This document shows positions 25,033 to 34,053 of a stretch of DNA of 48,172 bases, one piece after another. Positions within the stretch are counted from its first letter, which is position 1. Each line of letters opens with the position of its first letter. Source of the stretch: Nitrospirota bacterium (lineage in GTDB: Bacteria; Nitrospirota; Nitrospiria; Nitrospirales; UBA8639); the NCBI GenBank assembly GCA_029864405.1, contig JAOTTP010000014.1:1-48172 (forward strand), in the 5' to 3' direction. Under the pieces are notes generated by a model that did no database searches, was not told where the DNA came from, and saw nothing but the letters and a program-made list of their open reading frames with translations. Both the position numbers and the translations under genes were made by a program.

Positions 25033-25352
25033 TCAACCATCCCGCAATAAAGCCTCATCACGAGGCTTGGGTTGGCCGCAGCGCTCCCAGCAATTTATCG
25101 AGGAGGATCTCTCAAGCAGTCCGGAGGGATCATGAAGAATGGATCCATGCGAGAATCCAGAAGCATCCCGTATCATCTAATGATCAGAAAACACGCCGGT
25201 ATTCCCAAACAGCAGGCGGTTTTTCCGTGGTCCACCAGCCATTCCCACTGGTGAATTCGATTCATGAGAAAATTCAGAAGATAGATGCTGAGGAAAAGGC
25301 GAGAAAACTACGCCAGGCAAGACTCAGTGAAACCAGGGTGAGCTACACATGA
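25023..25352 (+). pseudogene. Coding-like remnant without a start codon, 109 codons
   Basis: The frame is open from 25023 to a TGA at 25350-25352, with no ATG and no early alternative start. The text HEEWIHARIQKHP, SQTAGGFSVVHQPFPLVNS and IHEKIQKIDAEEKARKLRQA is strongly coding-like, ending in a charged helix. It overlaps the 3' end of the convergent CopD-like gene by 10 bases. Family not recognised. A hairpin AAGCCTC/GAGGCTT lies at 25050-25068 within it. Confidence 0.4.
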
Positions 25353-25870
25353 AGATGTTTCATCGCCGCCGCACAAAGAATGATAAAGACGCCCATCCAT
25401 AATGCCACACGCTGAAATGGAACTGGCTCTAAGGCCATCTCTTCCAATTCATCGCTTGTTTCACCACCGGTGGGTTCATTTTTAAAGATGATGGTGTACA
25501 GAAAGATGGTCAGAATTCCTAGCACCAACGCCAATTTAATGAAAAAGACTGTGAGGTATTTGGCATGATAGGCGACATTTTCCCCGGACTGCATAACCAT
25601 GCTCTGACTCACATAATGAAGATTCGCTCCTCCAGTGAAAAGAATGACCACCAAGAGAATCCCGACTACCCGTTTATATTGCTGATAGAAGGTTTCAGAT
25701 ATCGGTCGGATAAATTCTCTGGGAATAGCGGTTTTGAGACCTGGCGTCACAGCCATGACAAGAAAAGCCAGCCCCCCAATCCACACGACGGCAGATAAGA
25801 GGTGCAGCCAATGCACCAGGATAGGAATAATCTGATTAAGGTCGGTGAGGACTCCGAGGAGGGATTCCAT
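25343..25870 (-). CDS. CopD-like/HemJ-superfamily membrane protein
   Basis: The 175-residue product has four predicted membrane helices: VHWLHLLSAVVWIGGLAFLV, VVGILLVVILFTGG, TVFFIKLALVLGILTIFLYT and VALWMGVFIILCAAAM. Conserved-type histidines in the first helix (HWLHLL) and in AYHAKY are those that bind copper or heme in the CopD/HemJ/DUF4149 group. It is the last gene of the three-gene operon and its ATG overlaps the radical SAM stop (TAATG). Given its partners, a role in heme or electron transfer is as plausible as copper handling; sequence alone does not decide. Confidence 0.75.
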   Translation of the reverse strand: MESLLGVLTDLNQIIPILVHWLHLLSAVVWIGGLAFLVMAVTPGLKTAIPREFIRPISETFYQQYKRVVGILLVVILFTGGANLHYVSQSMVMQSGENVAYHAKYLTVFFIKLALVLGILTIFLYTIIFKNEPTGGETSDELEEMALEPVPFQRVALWMGVFIILCAAAMKHLHV

Positions 25871-27252
25871 TAGAACTTAAACACAGGCTTTTCATTCCCG
25901 AACCGACGCTTCCGAAGTTCTTCCATTAACTCAATCGTCACGACTGGAATACCTTCTTCGGCAGCATGACGCTCGACGCCTTTTTTGACCATGGCGCGAA
26001 GAAAGTACGGGATACGACTGAGCCGCTCTTCCGCTGCGGCCTCCCATTCCACGGACGAGGCTTCCGGCACATTGAAGGCCACTTGGATTTTCTCCCCCCC
26101 TTTCGGGGTGTACAGGCACCATTCGTCCTCATCCATCCAATCCCCGTGGTCCACGTAGGGACGGGCACGGCATCCACCACAGATTTCACTGTATTCGCAA
26201 TCTCCACATTTACCCTTGAGGTGAGGATAGCGAAAGGAATTAAAAACCTCTGAATTTTCCCATAAATCAACAAAGCTCGTTTCGCGGATGTTTCCTGCAG
26301 ACAAGGGCATATACGGGCACGGCGTGAGATCACCGTTTGGTGTCACTCGCGCATAGTTAGTCCCTGCCAGACATCCTCCACCCATGTACCCTTGTGCTTT
26401 GGTGATGGGAGAATTTGGGTCCTTTTCATAGGCCAGGCGCTTAAAATGCGGCGCACAACGCGCCCGAACCAACATATCCTGGTATTTATCTTGGCTTTCC
26501 ACTAAATAGGTCAGGACTTCTTCATATTGTGAAGGAGTGATGTCGGTGAGCTCTTCACCTCGTCCTGTACACACCATGAAAAAGACATTTAAGACCTTGG
26601 CACCCAATTCGTGTGACCAATCGATGACCGCTGGTAATTCCTTGTAATTCATGGGCTGTGCGCTGAAATGTACTTGAAATTGAAGGCCATTTCGCTTACA
26701 GGCTTCAATACCGGCCATAGCCCCTTCCCATGCCCCAGGTAAACCTCGAAACGCATTGTGTGTTGCTGAATCCAGGGAATCAATACTAATGCCCACCCCC
26801 ATTACGCCAATGTCAACCATGGCTTTGGCCATCTTGTCGTCAATCAGCATTCCATTGGTGCCAAACACGACCATAAATCGTTGCTCGACGGCGTGACGCG
26901 CGATTTCAAGAATATCCGGGCGAACCAACGGCTCTCCCCCGGTAATAACAAGGAGGCTCCCGGCATTGACTTCGGCAATCTGATCAATGAGACGAAAACA
27001 TTCTTCCGTCGTCAATTCATCCTGCCCCCCGCCCAGTTTTGTCGTGGCATCCAGATAACAATGGTCACATTTGAGATTACATCGCTTGGTTAAATTGAGG
27101 GCCACTAGGTAGGGTTTAAAATCGTCCACGGTTCGGCCGTCTCCAGGCGCTCCGGAATCGGGGCGCAAGGATTCAAACCTCGATACTGCGCTGGATCCTA
27201 GCGAGTTCAGCGTATTGATGAATGAACTGAGAACAGGGAGTGACTTACCCAT
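25870..27252 (-). CDS. Radical SAM/SPASM protein with C-terminal PCP-reductase-like domain (NirJ/Ahb-like)
   Basis: The 460-residue product has the radical SAM cluster motif CNLKCDHC (Cys58, 62, 65), GGEPL, and a SPASM region with CGDCEYSEICGGCRARPY that holds additional iron-sulfur clusters. The layout resembles NirJ and AhbC/AhbD, which modify tetrapyrrole side chains, and also PqqE-type enzymes. Residues about 402-455 (WEAAAEERLSRIPYFLR, VERHAAEEGIPVVTIELM) form a PCP_red domain like that at the end of light-independent protochlorophyllide reductase subunit B. Its ATG overlaps the stress-protein stop by 8 bases and its own stop overlaps the next ATG, so the three genes are translationally coupled. 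Confidence 0.88.
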   Translation of the reverse strand: MGKSLPVLSSFINTLNSLGSSAVSRFESLRPDSGAPGDGRTVDDFKPYLVALNLTKRCNLKCDHCYLDATTKLGGGQDELTTEECFRLIDQIAEVNAGSLLVITGGEPLVRPDILEIARHAVEQRFMVVFGTNGMLIDDKMAKAMVDIGVMGVGISIDSLDSATHNAFRGLPGAWEGAMAGIEACKRNGLQFQVHFSAQPMNYKELPAVIDWSHELGAKVLNVFFMVCTGRGEELTDITPSQYEEVLTYLVESQDKYQDMLVRARCAPHFKRLAYEKDPNSPITKAQGYMGGGCLAGTNYARVTPNGDLTPCPYMPLSAGNIRETSFVDLWENSEVFNSFRYPHLKGKCGDCEYSEICGGCRARPYVDHGDWMDEDEWCLYTPKGGEKIQVAFNVPEASSVEWEAAAEERLSRIPYFLRAMVKKGVERHAAEEGIPVVTIELMEELRKRRFGNEKPVFKF

Positions 27253-29341
27253 TGTGGCCAGCTCCGGATTGGGCTTCAGAGGGAGCGCCCGTGCCGGTTA
27301 ACTTGGCGACGATATCTTTGACATTCCCAGTTTTCATGGCTTCTTCCATGGTGTGCTTGGCTTGCTCAATCCCCTGGTTAGCGACGTCAAGAGTTATGGT
27401 GGTGGTTCCAATTTTTTCGGCATGCTTGATGATTAACGCTTTAGTGCAATCCCGCATAAATCCGGCAGGAGCTTTTTCTAATCGTTGCAGGGCATCCGGC
27501 TCCCACATGTATGGATCTGCTCCATTCGCGTTGCCAGCATCTTCATTGTTGGATTCAGAGACCATAGTTGATGTCTCCCCAGCCGTTTTATTGGCAAAAA
27601 TTGGTGTGTAGTCTTCACTTGCCGCTTCTTGGATCATCGGTCCCGAATATTCCAACGTAATTGTGGTCATCCCGAGCTTCCTGGCAGTTTTTTCGATTTT
27701 TGCTTTTGCCCGTCGGCGTTGAAAACCAGCGGGAACTGCTCGAATCGCTTCCCGAGCGTCTTTGGTCCACTGCATGGGAATATCGTCATACGCCACTTGC
27801 GTTTCTAGGCCACCTTCCGCCTGCGCTGCCGCCTCAAAAATAGATTTATCGACTTGCTTGAATTGTGCTCCATCCAGCCCACAGACGGGACACATAACCG
27901 GATGATCACCTTTCCCAATATAGCCGCATCCCCCACACACATAATAATCTCGGGACATCCGATCCAAATAATTCTGGTTCACGGCACTCATGGGACTTGC
28001 AGTAACCGGTTTTTCTTCCACCACCTGAGACATCATGCCGCTCAACGTGGAACCCATTAAATCCTGGGCGACTTCATTCCCTGCTTGCATGGCATTCCGA
28101 TCGACTCCTGCCGCATCAAGAGTACCGCCTAATGTTTTCATCGCGTCCATGGCACCTTTGGGCAAAATATCACCAACCGCATCATCAATGACCGAATTAC
28201 TGATGATGGTATGCCCCTTTTCAATGGCGTATCGATGAATCGCAGTCTTTGCCACTCCCCGTGCAAAGACGGGGATCTTCTCCATCCGTCGCAAGGCTTC
28301 TTCCGTCCAGGCAATCGTGTATTCAGCCTGTGTGTCAATCGGAGGAACGAACTTTCTGTTGGATACCAAGACATTGCAAGGAGCTGAACGCAAGAGATTT
28401 TCGGCATTGCTGCCAATATCCATATCATCATCACTATGCACACCAATCCGTCCAACGATGAGCAACCATGGTTGCTCTTTTCGAACGTACTGAATAATTT
28501 TCTCAAACGCTTTGCCGTCGAGAAGAGTTGTCTTAATATCCGCACCCTCGTCTTGTGCGACATCGCGAGAGACATCAAGATGAGACTGGTAAATTTTCGC
28601 TAACCCGCTGTCGATGACTTCTTCGTGAAGCTTTTCCTGCTCCTTAAATCGAAACACCTTTCCAGCCTCTTCATTCAAGACACCGGAAATACTGTGAAAC
28701 GCCGCATAGTGAAAATAAGGATCGAATGCTGAAATCGCTTCCACCGGCTTATTAAGGGCCTTCCCCAAGGCCAGAGCGGTCTTCAATCCTCCAAAAGAGT
28801 AATGGCTCCCATCAACGGCTACCACAATTTTTCCCCCGTTCATGGGCTTGGTATCTTTCACAATAAACATGTCCGAATTACGAACCCGACGGATTACCCG
28901 CTCCGTGTTACTCCCGATAACAGAGTCTTTTACCGCTCCAACCCCCAAAGCCCCCATAATGGTCAGGTCATACCCATTTTTTGTAATATCTTCGGCAAGT
29001 GCTTTCCAGTTTCGTCCCTCAAGTGAACGCCGCTCCAGGGGAATGTTCGCTTCCGCACATTTCTGGTCGACAAAATCCAAATACGAATCTGTGATAATTT
29101 GTAAGCCTCTGGTGATAAGGGAGTCATGAATTTGGCGTTGGCGATCTAACTCTTTTTCGTCATGATATTCCTCGGGAAGACCTGCCTCCATCTGCTTAAA
29201 TCGCTTATCATGCATCTTCGCGGCATACACATGGCTTCCCACAATTTTCGATCCGAAAACTTTAGCGAACTGCACTCCCAGTTCTACAGCCATATTCGAA
29301 TGGTCTGAATTATCAACCGGGACATATATTGTTTTATACAT
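27245..29341 (-). CDS. Tandem universal stress protein fused to a zinc ribbon and three PCP-reductase-like domains
   Basis: ATG 29341 has a perfect AAGGAGG at a 7-base distance (the TTG at 29344 is too close). The product is 698 residues. Residues 1-165 and 168-330 are two UspA domains, each with the nucleotide-binding signature G-2x-G-9x-GSN (from 130 and 297). Residues 345-390, 524-568 and 613-657 are PCP_red-like modules (WTEEALRRMEKIPVFARG, WTKDAREAIRAVPAGFQRRR, WEPDALQRLEKAPAGFMRD). Between the first two, VCGGCGYIGKGDHPVMCPVC (468-487) is a rubredoxin-like four-cysteine ribbon. It probably senses nucleotide or redox state and binds an iron-sulfur or tetrapyrrole partner. It leads the operon. 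Confidence 0.85.
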   Translation of the reverse strand: MYKTIYVPVDNSDHSNMAVELGVQFAKVFGSKIVGSHVYAAKMHDKRFKQMEAGLPEEYHDEKELDRQRQIHDSLITRGLQIITDSYLDFVDQKCAEANIPLERRSLEGRNWKALAEDITKNGYDLTIMGALGVGAVKDSVIGSNTERVIRRVRNSDMFIVKDTKPMNGGKIVVAVDGSHYSFGGLKTALALGKALNKPVEAISAFDPYFHYAAFHSISGVLNEEAGKVFRFKEQEKLHEEVIDSGLAKIYQSHLDVSRDVAQDEGADIKTTLLDGKAFEKIIQYVRKEQPWLLIVGRIGVHSDDDMDIGSNAENLLRSAPCNVLVSNRKFVPPIDTQAEYTIAWTEEALRRMEKIPVFARGVAKTAIHRYAIEKGHTIISNSVIDDAVGDILPKGAMDAMKTLGGTLDAAGVDRNAMQAGNEVAQDLMGSTLSGMMSQVVEEKPVTASPMSAVNQNYLDRMSRDYYVCGGCGYIGKGDHPVMCPVCGLDGAQFKQVDKSIFEAAAQAEGGLETQVAYDDIPMQWTKDAREAIRAVPAGFQRRRAKAKIEKTARKLGMTTITLEYSGPMIQEAASEDYTPIFANKTAGETSTMVSESNNEDAGNANGADPYMWEPDALQRLEKAPAGFMRDCTKALIIKHAEKIGTTTITLDVANQGIEQAKHTMEEAMKTGNVKDIVAKLTGTGAPSEAQSGAGHNG

Positions 29342-29960
29342 CAACTAGCCTCCTTACAGATTTCCGCTCTAGAAAAAGCGGCACCACACCCTCGTCTCAA
29401 TCACCAGGAAATGCTTATAAACAGACGTTTTTTCAGATGAAATCAGTGCCGATCTTACCACTGGGAATTCTAGGTACGCAACCCAGCAACCATTTACACC
29501 TTGGCATAAGCAACATCTATAAAATCATATATTTTTCAAATGCATTGAAAGTCGTTGTTTGCGTTTTTCCCGGTCTTATAGAAATTCATGACAAACACGT
29601 AAAAGTACTTATTTTCATATTACGTACTTCTAACGTATCGTATCAGGATACTTGGCAACACGATTTCACTAAACAAAACCAAATCAACATTCCCATTAAG
29701 AAGCGACACAAGCCTTTTCATTCGAAAAGCAAGCCTCGTAAGTGACGGCTAGCAATCAATACTGCAAATTGCGTCACTGACTGAGGATCGATAGATAGTG
29801 TCTCCAGGCAGATCAATTGAAATGAAGAAAATTATCCAAGAAATTGCGTAAATCAACTTAATTCGGTTATGTTTGATAGTTTTGTGTTTTGCTTTATTCA
29901 CCAAATGAGACCATGCCCATGATGGACATACGGCTCAAGCAAGTTGGTTAGGGGGATTCG
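29342..29960. other. Divergent intergenic region between the stress-protein operon and metK
   Basis: About 620 AT-rich bases with no convincing gene. A 138-codon plus-strand frame (29329-29745) has no ribosome site and random-looking text. I looked for a SAM riboswitch before metK and did not see the conserved core. A weak TTGCGT/TATGTT pair at 29844-29873 may be the metK promoter. Confidence 0.4.
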
Positions 29961-31112
29961 ATGAGACAGACCAATTTTCTCTTTACCTCGGAATCGGTCA
30001 CGGAAGGGCATCCCGATAAGATTGCCGATCAGATTTCCGACGGTATTCTTGACGCAATCATTGCAAAAGATAAGAACTGCAGGGTGGCATGTGAAACCAT
30101 TCTGACCACCGGAATCGCCTTTGTGGCAGGAGAAATCTCCACCCGAGCGTATGTTGAAATACCCGATATCATTCGGGAGACTATTCGGGAAATTGGCTAT
30201 ACTGATGCCACATGGGGATTCGATTACAATACCTGCTCCGTATTGACCTCCATTCATAACCAATCAGGTGACATTGCCATGGGGGTGGATTCAGGAGGCG
30301 CTGGCGATCAAGGACTTATGTTCGGGTACGCCTCAAATGAAACTCCTGAACTCATGCCGATTCCCATTATCTTGGCCCACCGGCTCACCAGAAGACTAGC
30401 AGAAGTTCGGAAAAAGAATATTCTCCCCTGGGTTCGGCCTGACGGGAAATCACAAGTGACCGTCGAATATAAAAACGGGAAACCCATTCGAATTGACACC
30501 ATCGTGGTTTCCACTCAGCACAGCGATGCCGTCACGTTAAAGAAAATCGAAAAAGATGTGATGGAAAAAGTGATTATTCCCGTCATGCCTAAGAAATTTT
30601 TCAATCCAAAATCTATCAGATTCCATATTAATCCCACTGGCCGCTTTGTCGTCGGTGGTCCCATGGGTGATACGGGACTGACGGGACGAAAAATCATCGT
30701 AGACACTTATGGCGGGGTTGGAAGTCACGGAGGAGGTGCGTTTTCGGGGAAAGACCCCAGTAAGGTGGATCGGTCAGCCTCATACATGGCCCGTTACATT
30801 GCCAAAAATGTCATTGCCGCCCAATTAGCAGAAAAATGCGAAGTGCAATTAGCCTATGCCATTGGGGTCGCGGAACCGGTTTCCGTTTTGGTTGATACAA
30901 AGGGCACCGAAAAAACGTCCATTGAGCGAATCGAAAAACTAATTCTCAAACATTTCCCATTAACCCCAGGGGGTATCATCGAGCACCTCAAGCTGCGACG
31001 CCCCATCTACAAAAGAACCGCTGCATACGGCCATTTTGGCCGGAACGAACCGGGGTTTACCTGGGAAAAAACAGACAAAGCAAATTTGCTCCGAAAAGGG
31101 GCAGGTCTATAA
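29961..31112 (+). CDS. metK: S-adenosylmethionine synthetase
   Basis: The 383-residue product has [17 protein letters not shown] at the N-terminus, [13 protein letters not shown] in the middle and [17 protein letters not shown] near the C-terminal third, the ATP, magnesium and methionine-binding motifs of MetK. Length is standard. It makes SAM from methionine and ATP in the cytoplasm. The ribosome site is AGGGGG. ahcY follows 100 bases later behind a terminator-like hairpin, placing the two halves of the SAM cycle together. SAM is also the cofactor of the radical SAM protein and methyltransferases nearby. Confidence 0.97.
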   Translation: MRQTNFLFTSESVTEGHPDKIADQISDGILDAIIAKDKNCRVACETILTTGIAFVAGEISTRAYVEIPDIIRETIREIGYTDATWGFDYNTCSVLTSIHNQSGDIAMGVDSGGAGDQGLMFGYASNETPELMPIPIILAHRLTRRLAEVRKKNILPWVRPDGKSQVTVEYKNGKPIRIDTIVVSTQHSDAVTLKKIEKDVMEKVIIPVMPKKFFNPKSIRFHINPTGRFVVGGPMGDTGLTGRKIIVDTYGGVGSHGGGAFSGKDPSKVDRSASYMARYIAKNVIAAQLAEKCEVQLAYAIGVAEPVSVLVDTKGTEKTSIERIEKLILKHFPLTPGGIIEHLKLRRPIYKRTAAYGHFGRNEPGFTWEKTDKANLLRKGAGL

Positions 31113-31137
31113 TTTCCAACAGCCTACATGGCCCATT

Positions 31138-31171
31138 GGGGAGGATGAGGGCAAGCCTGCCTCCCTTTTTT
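31138..31171 (+). terminator. Terminator-like hairpin between metK and ahcY
   Basis: GGGAGG at 31139-31144 pairs with CCTCCC at 31160-31165 and is followed by TTTTTT; an inner AGGGC/GCCT pairing shortens the loop. It could attenuate rather than stop transcription into ahcY. Confidence 0.6.
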
Positions 31172-31212
31172 CTAGGGGCTCCATCAATCATTGACAAGGG
31201 GAAGAAATTTCT

Positions 31213-32595
31213 ATGAGCACTGCAACTATGACCAAAACCGCTTCGACTGACTACAAAGTTGCGGATATCCGTCTGGCTGATTGGGGGCGTAAAGAATTAT
31301 GCATTGCCGAAACAGAAATGCCGGCATTGATGGCTCTTCGAGAGAAATATCACGACTCCCAGCCATTAAAAGGCGCCAAAATTCTTGGCTGCATTCACAT
31401 GACTATTCAGACCGGCGTGTTAATTGAAACGCTCATCGAACTGGGAGCTGAAGTCCGCTGGTCTTCCTGTAATATCTTTTCAACACAGGATCATGCCGCT
31501 GCTGCCATCGCCGCAAAGGGCATTCCGGTATTTGCCTGGAAGGGTGAAACAGAAGAAGAATATGAGTGGTGCCTGGAGCAAACCATTGTAAAAGATGGCC
31601 AACCGTGGGATGCCAACATGGTGCTGGACGACGGTGGCGACTTAACAATGATGCTCCACAAAAAATATCCAGTCATGTTGGACCGAATTCATGGGATTAC
31701 TGAAGAAACAACCACTGGGGTCCATCGTCTACAGGAAATGTTAAAAAATGGCACGCTAAAGGTTCCAGCCATTAATGTGAACGATTCGATCACCAAATCA
31801 AAAAATGACAACAAATATGGTTGCCGACATAGCTTGAATGACGCCATCAAACGCGCGACTGACCACCTCCTGTCAGGGAAAAAGGCCCTCGTGATCGGGT
31901 ACGGCGATGTCGGAAAAGGTTCGGCCCAATCACTCCGCCAGGAAGGCATGATTGTCAAAATTTCAGAGATTGATCCAATCTGTGCCATGCAAGCCTGTAT
32001 GGATGGCTATGAAGTCGTTTCTCCCTACAAAAATGGCATCAATACGGGCAAGATCGAAGATGTCAACTCCGCCCTTCTTCAAAACACGGATTTAGTGGTC
32101 ACGGCTACCGGCAACTTGAATGTCTGCAATTCAGCCATACTGCAATCACTGAAATCTGGGGCGGTCGTGTGCAATATCGGGCACTTTGACAATGAAATCG
32201 ATACTGCCTTTATGCGTAAGAACTGGGAATGGGAGGAAGTGAAGCCTCAGGTGCATACAGTGTATCGTGACAAAGCCAGCAAGAATCACCTCATTTTGCT
32301 GTCTGAAGGGCGTTTGGTGAATTTGGGAAATGGGACCGGGCACCCTTCCCGAATCATGGATGGTTCATTTGCCAACCAAGTCCTCGCTCAAATCTACCTC
32401 TACGAACGGAAATTCGCAGACCAAAAAGGTGGGACAATTACCGTGGAAGTCTTACCGAAACATCTCGATGAAGAAGTGGCTGCCCATATGGTTCGTGGGT
32501 TTGGAGGGGTTATCACTAAACTCACTCAAACTCAGGCTGACTATATTCACGTACCAGTCAATGGACCGTTCAAAGAAGACAGCTACAAGTATTAA
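31213..32595 (+). CDS. ahcY: S-adenosylhomocysteine hydrolase
   Basis: The 460-residue product has [37 protein letters not shown], the NAD-binding [19 protein letters not shown] and the C-terminal PDHYKY-like end replaced here by KEDSYKY. The enzyme uses bound NAD to split SAH into adenosine and homocysteine, removing the product inhibitor of methyltransferases. The length fits the bacterial form that carries the extra roughly 40-residue insert. It follows metK and ends at a strong terminator. Confidence 0.97.
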   Translation: MSTATMTKTASTDYKVADIRLADWGRKELCIAETEMPALMALREKYHDSQPLKGAKILGCIHMTIQTGVLIETLIELGAEVRWSSCNIFSTQDHAAAAIAAKGIPVFAWKGETEEEYEWCLEQTIVKDGQPWDANMVLDDGGDLTMMLHKKYPVMLDRIHGITEETTTGVHRLQEMLKNGTLKVPAINVNDSITKSKNDNKYGCRHSLNDAIKRATDHLLSGKKALVIGYGDVGKGSAQSLRQEGMIVKISEIDPICAMQACMDGYEVVSPYKNGINTGKIEDVNSALLQNTDLVVTATGNLNVCNSAILQSLKSGAVVCNIGHFDNEIDTAFMRKNWEWEEVKPQVHTVYRDKASKNHLILLSEGRLVNLGNGTGHPSRIMDGSFANQVLAQIYLYERKFADQKGGTITVEVLPKHLDEEVAAHMVRGFGGVITKLTQTQADYIHVPVNGPFKEDSYKY

Positions 32596-33030
32596 TATAA
32601 CTCCCGGATCTCTGTTTTTCTTCCTAGTGACTCATCCAGAGCCCATAGCAAAGGAGAACGGCGCTGAAAAAGATGATGCGAATTCAAAAATAACCACCTG
32701 CAGTAGTATTAGGGGGGCCTTGTCTGCACAGGGCCCCCTAGCTTTTTCCCATAAATCTGGTATCTTATATTCGTGAAGAGTATCAATGTTGAATTCTGCC
32801 ATGTACTTTCCTTTTTTCATCTAATCTGTTAGCGTATATTTTCAACCCACTCTTTTACACAGGCATATTCAGGTCTGTGTTAGTCGGTTCCAACAACCCG
32901 CTTTGTAAGTATGTAAAAGAGATACCAATTCCAGGTTTCATTTCACTAACAAATCTCTCACCGTGGAACTTCCTTTTTCATGGGAAATCTCCTCTATGGT
33001 GATGGAGATATTAAGAGGACTTAGATCGCT
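32596..33030. other. Intergenic region between ahcY and the desaturase
   Basis: About 435 bases holding the ahcY terminator near its left third. Small frames on both strands (for example 32632-32820 minus) cross the terminator and are not credible genes. The desaturase promoter presumably lies in 32800-33000; no clear boxes seen. Confidence 0.45.
32710..32747 (+). terminator. Strong terminator after ahcY
   Basis: TAGGGGGGCC at 32710-32719 pairs with GGGCCCCCTA at 32731-32740 (one mismatch), then GCTTTTT. Confidence 0.85.
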
Positions 33031-33885
33031 ATGTCACGAACGTTAGACCCCTCCTTAGCCGGAACTCCACAACGAGATTACCCCACAATGATTCTGTTTG
33101 GGTCAATTGTGATAGCCACAATCGTCGGGCTCCCATTGTATGCCTATTTTTATGATTTTTCCTGGGTAGACTGGACAATGTTTGTCATCCTTTACCTGAT
33201 CACAGGATTAGGCATTACAGTGGGCTATCACCGGTTAATCACCCATCGGAGCTTTAAGTGCCCCAACTGGATCAAAGCCGCCTTCTTAATCGCCGGGGGG
33301 ATGGCGTTAGAAAACTCAGCGTTACGATGGGCTAGTGATCATGTCAGGCATCATGCCCGGTGCGACCAGAAAGAAGATCCCTATAACGCCACGCTTGGAT
33401 TTTGGCACAGCCATTGTGGCTGGATTTTTTGGAAAGATCCCAATCGTGATCCAAAATATGCCACACGCCTTCAGCAGGACCCTCTGATTTTGTGGCAAGA
33501 TAAATATTACCTTCCCATTCTCCTGTCTGGACTTCTATTACCATTCGTAGTGGGACTTTTGTACAACGGGTGGATTGGAGGTGTCGGGTGCTTTCTCTTG
33601 GCTGGACTCGCACGTACCTTCTTTGTCCTAAACTCAACATTCTTCATCAATTCCATTTGCCATATTTGGGGTGATCAACCCCATGGAACAGCTGATTCGA
33701 GCCGAGATAGTTGGTGGATATCATTACTCACATTTGGGGAGGGATATCACAACTATCATCATATGTATCAAAGTGACTATCGAAATGGGATCCGCTGGTA
33801 TAATTTTGATCCATCCAAGTGGCTCATTTGGACGTTGAGCAAATTGGGCTTGGCCTACGACCTTCGGCGTCAGTCTCCTGACTAG
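33031..33885 (+). CDS. Acyl-CoA/acyl-lipid delta-9-type fatty-acid desaturase
   Basis: The 284-residue product has the three histidine boxes of membrane desaturases: HRLITH (67-72), HVRHH (104-108) and HNYHH near residue 240, plus four hydrophobic segments arranged in two pairs. These ligate the di-iron centre that introduces a double bond in stearoyl-type chains using oxygen. The absence of a cytochrome b5 domain is normal in bacteria; an outside electron donor is needed. Monocistronic; likely adjusts membrane fluidity. Confidence 0.92.
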   Translation: MSRTLDPSLAGTPQRDYPTMILFGSIVIATIVGLPLYAYFYDFSWVDWTMFVILYLITGLGITVGYHRLITHRSFKCPNWIKAAFLIAGGMALENSALRWASDHVRHHARCDQKEDPYNATLGFWHSHCGWIFWKDPNRDPKYATRLQQDPLILWQDKYYLPILLSGLLLPFVVGLLYNGWIGGVGCFLLAGLARTFFVLNSTFFINSICHIWGDQPHGTADSSRDSWWISLLTFGEGYHNYHHMYQSDYRNGIRWYNFDPSKWLIWTLSKLGLAYDLRRQSPD

Positions 33886-34053
33886 CCGTATAGCCACACT
33901 CAGCATTAACGGCACGCTCTAGCCTGGATTGGAATCTCGGACGAAGTTTCTCCTGCTTTTCCGCAATCCGATCAATCTCCCACCCGGAACCTCATTGCGG
34001 ACCTAAGAAGTCGTGTGATAAATTCGCCTGCATTCACGCGGGGTTTTCCCAAT

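Noticed and set aside
27165-27190. tRNA-like GGATTCAAACC segment
   Set aside because: It lies inside the radical SAM gene and no cloverleaf can be drawn around it; no tRNA found in the window.
29329-29745. 138-codon plus-strand frame before metK
   Set aside because: Starts within the stress-protein gene, no ribosome site, composition of random AT-rich DNA.
29750-29960. SAM riboswitch before metK
   Set aside because: The conserved core and its stem pattern were not found; the leader shows no comparable fold.
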